64,000 nt of DNA. It comes from Nitrospiraceae bacterium (GTDB lineage: Bacteria; Nitrospirota; Thermodesulfovibrionia; Thermodesulfovibrionales; UBA1546). Below the pieces are notes generated by a model. That model ran no database searches. It saw only the letters and a program-made list of their open reading frames with translations, and was not told where the DNA came from. The stretch is taken from contig JAJFTJ010000005.1 of assembly GCA_021373015.1 (NCBI GenBank), positions 289,072 through 353,071 on the forward strand, given 5' to 3'. Positions 15,110-23,405 of the stretch are shown here, piece after piece. Positions within the stretch are counted from its first letter, which is position 1. Every line of letters starts with the position of its first letter. A program made the position numbers and the translations under genes.

Positions 15110-15481
15110 TTATTTATCAAGTACAACACATGCAACTCCGTATTCTTTTTCATGACTCAGACTAAGAAGAACACCGTTGATTCCTTTGTTTTTTAAAAAC
15201 CCCCCAAGTTTTCCGTTCATATTTATACAAGGCTTTCCGTTTTCTGCATTTATTATTTCGACATCAGTAAGCGGGATTGCTATTTCAGCACCAATAGCTT
15301 TTATAAAAGCTTCTTTAGCAGCAAAACGAACAGCAAAAGAAAGATGAGGATTCTTCTTCTCATAACAATAATTAATCTCAACTTTTGTGAAAACTTTTTT
15401 AAGAAACCTGCCCCCCCATTTCTCAACTACAGATTTCATTCGTTCAATTTTTACAATGTCTATCCCAATGCCATAAATCAT
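15110..15481 (-). CDS. acpS: Holo-[acyl-carrier-protein] synthase AcpS
   Basis: Transfers 4'-phosphopantetheine from CoA to acyl carrier protein. The 123-residue protein has the standard length; GIGIDIVKIERM at the N-terminus supplies the Mg-binding Asp, and FAAKEAFIKAIG holds the second catalytic motif. Its start overlaps the pdxJ stop by ATGA, the common pdxJ-acpS arrangement. Confidence 0.93.
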   Translation of the reverse strand: MIYGIGIDIVKIERMKSVVEKWGGRFLKKVFTKVEINYCYEKKNPHLSFAVRFAAKEAFIKAIGAEIAIPLTDVEIINAENGKPCINMNGKLGGFLKNKGINGVLLSLSHEKEYGVACVVLDK

Positions 15482-16188
15482 CTTTTTATTATTTCCTTCA
15501 TCTCTTTTACTGCCCTTTCAATTCCAACTAGCACAGCTCTGGAGATAATACTATGTCCTATGTATAAGCCCCTCAAGTCATTAATATCTGCGATTTGCCT
15601 GACATTGGAATAATCAAGACCATGTCCGGCATTAGCCTTTAAACCAAGAGTCATACTGTCTCTGACTGCTTTTTTTATTTTTATGAGTTCTTTTTCTTTT
15701 CTTTCTCCTTTTGCGTTTGCATAAAGACCTGTATGTATTTCAACCATCTGAGCCCCAATGTCTTTAGATACATCTACATCATCAATCAATGGATTTACAA
15801 AAAGACTTACTGGTATGCCTGCGTCATTAATCACACTTACAATATTTTTTAACCTTGTTTTTTGCTTTTGTACATCCAATCCGCCTTCTGTAGTAAGCTC
15901 CTCTCTTTTTTCAGGCACAAGGGTAACAAGATCAGGTTTTGTCCTTATGGCAATCTCTACCATCTCCTTTGTAGCAGCCATCTCAAGATTCAATTCCAGA
16001 AGCACAACCTCTCTAAGAATCCTTAAATCTCTGTCTTTTATATGCCTTCTATCTTCTCTTAGATGTACTGTAATCCCATCAGCTCCGCCAAGTACTGACA
16101 TGGTTGCTGCCATTACAGGATCGGGTTCAAAAGCATTCCTTGTATTTCTTACGGTTGCAACATGATCAACATTAACTCCAAGAATCAT
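15478..16188 (-). CDS. pdxJ: Pyridoxine 5'-phosphate synthase PdxJ
   Basis: Condenses 1-deoxyxylulose 5-phosphate with 3-amino-2-oxopropyl phosphate in vitamin B6 synthesis. The 236-residue TIM barrel shows N-terminal GVNVDHVATVRNTR, DGITVHLREDRRHI, and HAGHGLDYSNV (GLKANAGHGL). It follows a 117-bp gap after the SurA-like gene and likely has its own promoter there, with an AAGGAG site before the ATG. Confidence 0.94.
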   Translation of the reverse strand: MILGVNVDHVATVRNTRNAFEPDPVMAATMSVLGGADGITVHLREDRRHIKDRDLRILREVVLLELNLEMAATKEMVEIAIRTKPDLVTLVPEKREELTTEGGLDVQKQKTRLKNIVSVINDAGIPVSLFVNPLIDDVDVSKDIGAQMVEIHTGLYANAKGERKEKELIKIKKAVRDSMTLGLKANAGHGLDYSNVRQIADINDLRGLYIGHSIISRAVLVGIERAVKEMKEIIKR

Positions 16189-16305
16189 TTATCTTTCTCC
16201 TTATAAGTATAAAATACTACCCCTAAATACTCGTGTAATGCAATTGTTGTTTTGTTTGTTTGAAGCATTAGATGTTCCTGCCGCCTATATTTTTCATCTT
16301 TAAGT

Positions 16306-16824
16306 TTATTTTTGTTCGTTTAGCTGTATTTTTATGTATGCTTTTGATTTCAGGTCTTCTATATGTTTTTTGAGCCTTAAGTTAACTTCATTTTCAATTA
16401 TATAATTTTCAATCTTATCCCTTACTTCATCTAAAGGAGAGTTGCCGAACTCTTTTTTGTTTTTTTCAAAAAAATCTTTGATGTCTTCTTCTGTCACCTT
16501 GATAAATGTTCTTAGTTTCAACTCTATATATTCCTGAAGTACTGCATCTTTTGTTGGCGCTTCAATTCTAAGTTTTTTCGCTTCTCTCAAAAGCAATATT
16601 CTGTTGATTGATGTGTTAAGAACTTCTTCAATCGTTATATCAGATTTAATTTTTTTAGTGTCCTTATAGGTCTCTTCAAGCTCGCTAAGCAGTATTGCCC
16701 TATCGTCAACAAATGCAACAATTCTGTCAATGAGCTCGCTATGTGCAGTACAACACAAAACAAAGAACAAAAAACCAAAAACAAATAAAATATAATTCTT
16801 ATTCAAAAGACATCTCCTTAACAA
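16306..16824 (-). CDS. SurA N-domain-like periplasmic chaperone without PPIase domain, 172 aa
   Basis: Signal peptide (ILFVFGFLFFVLCCTAHS) followed by a SurA-type start (ELIDRIVAFVDDRAILLSELEE) and a helical chaperone region. It lacks any parvulin (rotamase) domain, so it is roughly 40% of SurA length. It lies 9 bases after the Omp85 gene, which fits a role in guiding outer-membrane proteins through the periplasm to that machine. The chaperone role is inferred from similarity and position. Confidence 0.75.
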   Translation of the reverse strand: MLRRCLLNKNYILFVFGFLFFVLCCTAHSELIDRIVAFVDDRAILLSELEETYKDTKKIKSDITIEEVLNTSINRILLLREAKKLRIEAPTKDAVLQEYIELKLRTFIKVTEEDIKDFFEKNKKEFGNSPLDEVRDKIENYIIENEVNLRLKKHIEDLKSKAYIKIQLNEQK

Positions 16825-16833
16825 TCATATCAA

Positions 16834-19488
16834 TTAAAATGCATGGCCAATACTGAAATGTATTGCTCCTGAACTCTCTCCTGTTTCTCTTTGAAGTTTG
16901 TATCCATAATCAAGTCTTACCGGTCCAACAGGGGTATAATAGCGAAGTCCAAGTCCTGTAGTATATTTCAGACCTGATAGGTTCATATCATTAGCCCTTG
17001 CCCAAACATTACCGCCATCAAGAAACGTAACTATACCAAAACTTTTCGTGATTGAGGTTCTCAATTCAAAATTTGCAAGAAAGAATGCATTACCACCGAT
17101 AGGGGAATTATTGGTCCCCTTGGGTCCAAGCATGTCTTGCTCATAACCGCGAACTGTCGTGCGTCCGCCAAGAAAAAACCTTTCAACTAAAGGCAAGTCA
17201 GTCGTGTCTCCATAACCTTCTGCAATACCGGTCTTAAGAGATGCTGCTAAAACAAAGGTTCTGCTTATCTCTTGATAGGCGCTAAAATTTAAAATAATTT
17301 TTATAAAATCCGTTTGTGAAAAAATGTAATTTGATGCTGCCTTCAGGGATATTCCGGCGAGCATTCCCTTTCTTGGGTCAAATGGATTATCTCTGGAATC
17401 ATAAGCTATCCCCGGCCTTATAGAACTAATTACAAGGGTGCCTGTATCCTCTTTTGTCAAAATCACATCCGGCATTACATCATATGTTTTTACTAAAGAA
17501 AAATCATAAAAAAGTTCACTTTTAAATTTATCAGTGAACTTCTTTTCAAATCCAGCGCTTGCGCTATATCTTTCAATTTTATACAGAATATCTTTTGTTT
17601 CGAAATTTTTTTCTGTTTTACTTTCTTTCAGAAATATAACTCTAAATGGCGTATCGGATTCTAAAAACCATGGCTCAATATAATTTACGATAAACCTTTC
17701 TTCCAGGGTGCTTAGCTCTGTCCTGAATGATATCAGACGGTTCATGCCAAAGAGATTTCTATAACTTATTTCAAAAAATCCCCTTTGTTTTTCATAGTCT
17801 CCATAACCCAGACCAAAATCAACAGCACCGGCATTTCCTTCCTTCAATTTGATATGAGTGTCTTTAATATTGTCATCCCTGTCTATAGACTCCATGTCAA
17901 CATCATTAAAAAGACCAAGTTTATACAACCGCTGGCGTGTTTTATTCAAAAGACCATAACTAAAAGGAGAACCTCTTTCAAATCTTATTTCTCTTTTTAT
18001 TACCTCATAGTTTGTTGTTGAATTTCCGCTAATCACAGTTGAGCCGAAAAAAGCAGGTGGTTTTTCACTGATCTCAAAAATAATTTTTACTCCTTTATCT
18101 GAAATCTCCTGTTTTATATCAATCTTTGTGTTTACAAAACCGCGATTCCCATATAAATCTATAATCTTGTATCTTGTGTCTGAAACATCCACTTCATTGT
18201 AAGGATCTCCTGGTTTTAGCAGAATAGCTTTATTAATCTCGTCTTTTGTGACAAGTTTGGAACCTTTTATTTCAATGCTCTCGATAGAGATTCTCGCATT
18301 TTCATTTATAACAATATATATATCTGCCAAGTTATCTTTAATTTTAATTTCAGGATCGCTTATGTTTACATCCAGATAACCAAGCGCATTATACAGCTCT
18401 GTAAGTGTTTTCACGTCGGGATCAATAAAATCCGAGTTATACAACTCCCCCTCTCTCAGAGACATAATCTCCTTGAGTTTCGTGGCAGGCAGTGTTATGC
18501 CCTTAAATTCAACATTATTAATTGTGATTTGCCGTCCTTCATGTATAAAGAAACTGATTTTAATAATATTTTCAGTTTTAGAAATAACAGGTGCGACCTG
18601 CACTGAAGGATAGCCATGGGTGTGATATAAAGAACTTATTCTAGAAACTACTTCTTCAACAAGGTCATCCCTGAAATCCTCTGCATCGAAAAAAGGAACT
18701 TCTTTAATTAATTCTTTTGCACTCACAGAGTCATTTCCCAAAAACAATATTTCGATTCTATTGCCAGGGTTAACATCAATGCCTAATTCTCCATCTGAAG
18801 AAAAATGATACGGACCCACAGAAGGATTGATGTAATTATTATTTTTGTAATATGTTTTAATTCTGTCCAGGTCTTTGCTGACTTTAGTCTGATCATATAT
18901 GTCGCCTTCAGTTAATTTCATTAAATCTCTTGCTTCTGTTGGGCCATAAATAACAATACTTTTTATTATCTCAGGCACGCCTTCATTTATAGTCAAAAAA
19001 AGATTAACACGGTATGGATTTTTTGTTTTTTTCGTAAACATCTTTATATCTGCGTGAGGGAATCCTCTCTGAGATAGGGATTTTTTAAGCTCTGTCACTG
19101 AACGCTCTATCAAGTCATATCTCATTGACTGACCTTCCTTAAAATAAAAATCTCCAAGAATGGTTTTTTTCTTTATGCGGTCATTACCAGTAATATATAT
19201 ATTGTCAATAATATCTCTTTCTCTGGCATTTATCTTTAATATTGATTTGTCGGAATCAAATTCTACGGATATGTCTTCGAATATTCCCTTGCGAAATGCA
19301 AGCCTTATCCCGTTTCGGATAGCAGCAGAGTTAAGTTCAATATTCTCTTTTATATTAAGGATGTCAAGGAATTCTTCCCTGCTTATTGAATATAAACCCT
19401 GAATATCTATCTTCTTGATAACAGCACAATCTGCCTGAACAGGGATAAAAAACACTAATATGATAGAAAAAATTATTATTCTAATCAT
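16834..19488 (-). CDS. bamA: Omp85-family outer-membrane protein assembly factor (BamA/TamA-like), about seven POTRA repeats
   Basis: 884 residues: signal peptide, a long periplasmic arm, and a 16-strand beta barrel from about 555 ending in the outer-membrane C-terminal Phe (HFSIGHAF). I count about seven POTRA-like units, starting near 22, 93, 171, 245, 325, 405 and 485 (repeating I-x-x-I-x-I-x-G-x, as in IIDNIYITGN and RISIESIEIKG), against five in E. coli BamA and three in TamA. The barrel has the RGY motif (TTVRGYEQD). It overlaps tamB by ATGA and precedes a SurA-like chaperone. It could serve as BamA, TamA or both. Confidence 0.85.
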   Translation of the reverse strand: MIRIIIFSIILVFFIPVQADCAVIKKIDIQGLYSISREEFLDILNIKENIELNSAAIRNGIRLAFRKGIFEDISVEFDSDKSILKINARERDIIDNIYITGNDRIKKKTILGDFYFKEGQSMRYDLIERSVTELKKSLSQRGFPHADIKMFTKKTKNPYRVNLFLTINEGVPEIIKSIVIYGPTEARDLMKLTEGDIYDQTKVSKDLDRIKTYYKNNNYINPSVGPYHFSSDGELGIDVNPGNRIEILFLGNDSVSAKELIKEVPFFDAEDFRDDLVEEVVSRISSLYHTHGYPSVQVAPVISKTENIIKISFFIHEGRQITINNVEFKGITLPATKLKEIMSLREGELYNSDFIDPDVKTLTELYNALGYLDVNISDPEIKIKDNLADIYIVINENARISIESIEIKGSKLVTKDEINKAILLKPGDPYNEVDVSDTRYKIIDLYGNRGFVNTKIDIKQEISDKGVKIIFEISEKPPAFFGSTVISGNSTTNYEVIKREIRFERGSPFSYGLLNKTRQRLYKLGLFNDVDMESIDRDDNIKDTHIKLKEGNAGAVDFGLGYGDYEKQRGFFEISYRNLFGMNRLISFRTELSTLEERFIVNYIEPWFLESDTPFRVIFLKESKTEKNFETKDILYKIERYSASAGFEKKFTDKFKSELFYDFSLVKTYDVMPDVILTKEDTGTLVISSIRPGIAYDSRDNPFDPRKGMLAGISLKAASNYIFSQTDFIKIILNFSAYQEISRTFVLAASLKTGIAEGYGDTTDLPLVERFFLGGRTTVRGYEQDMLGPKGTNNSPIGGNAFFLANFELRTSITKSFGIVTFLDGGNVWARANDMNLSGLKYTTGLGLRYYTPVGPVRLDYGYKLQRETGESSGAIHFSIGHAF

Positions 19489-22400
19489 TTAAACTCAAAC
19501 CTGAATTTAATGTCACCGCCAACGCTTCCTCTTTCGTCTTTAGCTCCAATTAATGACACATTTTTCCCAAGCAAATATTCCAATGACAATATTTGTTCTT
19601 CTGTCGAGCCAACAGCTGACGAGTAAGTAACAAAAAGCCTGTCGCCTAAAAGTTTTTTCGAAACAGTAATTCTTGGACCTATAGTACCAGTTGTTTTAGA
19701 AATATAAGGGTCTATCTGAATTCTGTCAAATCCTGTTAAATTTTTCATTCTGTCCTCAATAATATCCTGGGTCTTCCCGGTTAGAAAACCTGCTGCCTCA
19801 CCAGCTCCTATACCGCCTTCCAGCCCTTTTGTTTGTTTTCCTATCTGACCTACTGTAAGCAAGCTGAGAATATCTGTCTCTTCCAACGGCGGATCAGAAA
19901 CTAAAGACAAAGTGAACCTCTCTATCTGACCTTCTAATGAAAGATTAATGTTATAACCCTTAACACTTGTCTGGGCAACAATCTCCATCAACGGATTTAT
20001 CCTGTTGGGATCAGTAAAATCAGCGCTAGCACTAAGCACTTTAAATTCATTATTCCTGAAGTATACCTTGCCGCCTTTTGATTCGATTCTCCCGAAGAGC
20101 AAGGGATGCCCTACAGTCCCCCTTAGAACAGTATCAACTTTCAGCTGTGTTCGTGCAATATTATTATCAACAATAATATTATTTTCTCCTGATATCTTTA
20201 TATTAAGGCCTGCTTTTTCAAATCTTGTTAATTCTGTTTTTGTTTTTTCTTTGGGCTTTGCCTTCAGAAGCCAGCTTTTCCATTCAACCCTTTCTTTGTA
20301 GCTGGCCCTGTTCAATCTTAAATCACCAGTGATTTTTTGCAAATCAAGCGTCCCTTTATAAAAGATACTTCCATTAAAATTAGCCAAGAAATCTTTAGAG
20401 ATAGCTGTAGTGATATTTTCAAGTTTTGTATCGAGATAAAATCTTTTTATTTCAAAACCGTTCAAGTATATAAAACCTGAAGCGTTAATGTTTCCTCCGC
20501 CAATCTTGCCTGAAAGCCTTTGCATGGTTATCTTGTCTTCATCAAAATAAAAATTACCTTCTATAGAACTTATTCTTTGGTGAAATTCCCTTAACGCAAA
20601 TTGACCATCGGTTATCCAGAGACTTCCGTTTAGATGTGGTTTTCCCCATTCACCGGTAATACTCAAAGTGAACTCAGAGTCGCCTCTTAGCACAGAAATA
20701 TTTCGTGAAAAGGCCTTGAGAGGAGAAAGCGAAGAACTGCCTTCCAGTGCAATGTTGTATGAGCGCCCGATTTCAATATTCCCGCTCGTATTGAATGCAG
20801 ATGTTCCGCTCCTTATTTCAAACACTGGGAAAGTAATTTTTTTATTCGAGATTCCAAATTCCAGAGCTGTTATGTTTGAAAAACTTTGGCCGAACAGAGC
20901 AATATTGATCTGATCTATTACTGCAGAGCCAGAAATAGTATTTCTTGTCCCTGACAGCTCAGCGTGTCCTTTTAAGTTGAGCAATAAATCGTCAGGAACA
21001 TCCTTAAGGAATTCAACAAGCATGAAATCATATCTTCCGCTACCCACATCAATATTAATATTCCACGGCAGTTTCTCATCCAGATAAGCTTTCCCGATTA
21101 TTTTTATTTTTTTATTGAAAAGAGATATATCTACATTTACAATTTTATTTTTTACAAAAGCGCTTATCATTCCGCTGCCGAGCGGTTTCCCTTTAAAGGT
21201 TCCTCCTGAAAGTGTCGAAGTAAAATTTATTTCAGGATTGTCTAATGTGCCCTTTCCATCGGATACTATACGGAATATTGAGTCAGATGGGAGACATTTA
21301 ATTCCAAAATCCTTTAGCACTAATTTTTCCGAGAATAATTTATATGAAAAATTTTTGTTATCATTCATTCTCCCGCTGAATGACAAGAGAGAGCCATTTT
21401 TCTTTACTACTGCATTATCGATGACCACATTTTTGTGATCATACTTAAATCCTGTTGATACTGAATCAATCTGCATCGAATACAAATCAAGCTCAGAAGC
21501 AGCTGCATAACCGGAAAACTCAGGATTGGAACCTTCGCCTTTTATCTTAATATCAGCTTTAACTCTGCCCTTAACAGGGAGCTTTTTATAAAAAATCTCG
21601 GTTAGCTTTTCTAAATCTGCGTTATTCATAGAAACTGACAGATTATAAAAAGGCTGATTAAAATCAAAAAGATTTTTCGCATGATCGAATCTTATATTCC
21701 CGGTAATAATGTACAGCTGATTTTTGCTTTCTGCAGTCAATTCTGATATTTCTAGAAGTTTTTTTCTATAAGATATTTCGCTGAAAACATTTCCGATAAA
21801 TAATTTGTCAAGATAAACTGAATTTAACTTCAAAAAACCCTTCAAAAGAGGATCGTCAAAAGTGCCAAGTATTTTAAATGCTGCTTCTCCGATTCCTTGT
21901 GTTCTGGTGAAATATGGTGATGATATATCCAACATATCGTCTGTTTTCAGATTACCGTCAAGATTCAGGATAGAAGCAGAAAGGGTGATACTGCCTTTAA
22001 TATCAATAGATGTCCTGTCTGTGTTTGCAACTACATCGTCTAAGGTTAGTGTATCGCCAAGAACTTTATACTTGCCCTTTATTTTTTTAATTCTGCTGGC
22101 GAAATCTTTACCAGTCTTGCTGGATTCATAATCAAACCATCCAACAGGATTGAACTCTGTATCTGAGGTATATAACTCTCCCTTAGCTCTGCCTTCTGAA
22201 AAACCCGGGGATAACCCTACAAGCTTGAATGCAGAAGGACCATCTACATCCTCAAACTTGACCTTAAGGGTGTAATGCTGTATATCAGGCATCTTAAGCA
22301 GCAGCTCTGCTTCTCCCTTGCCGCCGTATAGCTCGCCCTTCCCTTCTTTAAAATTCAAATATCCATCTTTGTAAATAACCTTACACTTAAGATCTGTTAT

Positions 22401-23405
22401 ATCTACATCAAAAAGATTCCCATTTCTAAGTCTTGCCTCACCTTCGCCCTTAATATCAGACAGTGCTCCGCTTATTTTCGTATCTACTGTAAGCCAGCCT
22501 TCCAATCTTTCCTTTATTTTAAACATCTCCATTATTGTCTGGAGATAAAAGCTGCCCTTTATTTTAAAATCTACAAAAGGCTTGCCTTCCTCAAGCTTTA
22601 CGTAGCCTCTTGCAGAAATTTTACCCTCGCCTCTATTTTTAAGATTCAAAACTTTTTTTATAGAGTCAATCAAAAGATCAGCATTTGTTTTAAATAACCC
22701 GCTGTTCTCCATTGAATAGTATCCTTCACTCTTAATTTCTGACCCATTAATTCGCAGGCTCAAATTCCTTACATCAATATTCTCATCCTTGAAAAGCAAC
22801 ATTGTGTTAAGTTCGTATCTGAGATCAGGAATATTTTCTGCATTAATACTGAATTCTTTTATCTTGGCTTTTAAAATCGGAACTTCGTCGAATACAAATT
22901 CGCCGCTCAGTCCCTTGCCGTTCAAGACAGTGTCATATTCAGGATAATCAAAAACAAATATTCCTTCCTGAACTTGCATCAGATTCAGTTTTATCTTGAA
23001 TTTGCTTTTTATTTTTTTATTTATATATTCTTTAATTTTTCCAGATATGTCATCGATCTGTTCTTCATCAGTCCAAATTTCCGGTTTTTTAATCACAATT
23101 TTTTTAATCGAAATCTCTTTTTTCAGGATATTTGACAGCCCTATATATGCCTTTGCTCTTTCAGCAGTTAAGATTTTATTTCCTTTTTCATCAAAGACCT
23201 TGAGTCCTTTGGCCTCGATAAACAACGGGAAAATATTAAGGTATATCTGTTGTGCTATTACTTTTCTTCCTGTAATATTTTCAAGTTCAGGAAGGATTGC
23301 TTTCTTAAATGCATTTGATATGTATGGACCTCTCAAAATAAAGATAACTGTAAACAGCAGCAAAAAGCCGGTTGATATATAAATTATCTTTTTAGTTTTT
23401 CCCAT
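19485..23405 (-). CDS. tamB: TamB-family (AsmA-like) inner-membrane to outer-membrane bridging protein, 1306 aa
   Basis: Single N-terminal membrane helix (IIYISTGFLLLFTVIFIL), a very long beta-taco periplasmic region, and a C-terminal DUF490/TamB domain (about 960-1306, with TDILSLLTVGQIG and GTIGPRITVSKKLLGDRLFVTYSS) that contacts the Omp85 partner. TamB-type proteins help assemble outer-membrane proteins and carry phospholipids across the periplasm. The Omp85 gene directly downstream (ATGA overlap) is the expected partner. It overlaps glnD by 22 bases. Confidence 0.88.
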   Translation of the reverse strand: MGKTKKIIYISTGFLLLFTVIFILRGPYISNAFKKAILPELENITGRKVIAQQIYLNIFPLFIEAKGLKVFDEKGNKILTAERAKAYIGLSNILKKEISIKKIVIKKPEIWTDEEQIDDISGKIKEYINKKIKSKFKIKLNLMQVQEGIFVFDYPEYDTVLNGKGLSGEFVFDEVPILKAKIKEFSINAENIPDLRYELNTMLLFKDENIDVRNLSLRINGSEIKSEGYYSMENSGLFKTNADLLIDSIKKVLNLKNRGEGKISARGYVKLEEGKPFVDFKIKGSFYLQTIMEMFKIKERLEGWLTVDTKISGALSDIKGEGEARLRNGNLFDVDITDLKCKVIYKDGYLNFKEGKGELYGGKGEAELLLKMPDIQHYTLKVKFEDVDGPSAFKLVGLSPGFSEGRAKGELYTSDTEFNPVGWFDYESSKTGKDFASRIKKIKGKYKVLGDTLTLDDVVANTDRTSIDIKGSITLSASILNLDGNLKTDDMLDISSPYFTRTQGIGEAAFKILGTFDDPLLKGFLKLNSVYLDKLFIGNVFSEISYRKKLLEISELTAESKNQLYIITGNIRFDHAKNLFDFNQPFYNLSVSMNNADLEKLTEIFYKKLPVKGRVKADIKIKGEGSNPEFSGYAAASELDLYSMQIDSVSTGFKYDHKNVVIDNAVVKKNGSLLSFSGRMNDNKNFSYKLFSEKLVLKDFGIKCLPSDSIFRIVSDGKGTLDNPEINFTSTLSGGTFKGKPLGSGMISAFVKNKIVNVDISLFNKKIKIIGKAYLDEKLPWNINIDVGSGRYDFMLVEFLKDVPDDLLLNLKGHAELSGTRNTISGSAVIDQINIALFGQSFSNITALEFGISNKKITFPVFEIRSGTSAFNTSGNIEIGRSYNIALEGSSSLSPLKAFSRNISVLRGDSEFTLSITGEWGKPHLNGSLWITDGQFALREFHQRISSIEGNFYFDEDKITMQRLSGKIGGGNINASGFIYLNGFEIKRFYLDTKLENITTAISKDFLANFNGSIFYKGTLDLQKITGDLRLNRASYKERVEWKSWLLKAKPKEKTKTELTRFEKAGLNIKISGENNIIVDNNIARTQLKVDTVLRGTVGHPLLFGRIESKGGKVYFRNNEFKVLSASADFTDPNRINPLMEIVAQTSVKGYNINLSLEGQIERFTLSLVSDPPLEETDILSLLTVGQIGKQTKGLEGGIGAGEAAGFLTGKTQDIIEDRMKNLTGFDRIQIDPYISKTTGTIGPRITVSKKLLGDRLFVTYSSAVGSTEEQILSLEYLLGKNVSLIGAKDERGSVGGDIKFRFEFK

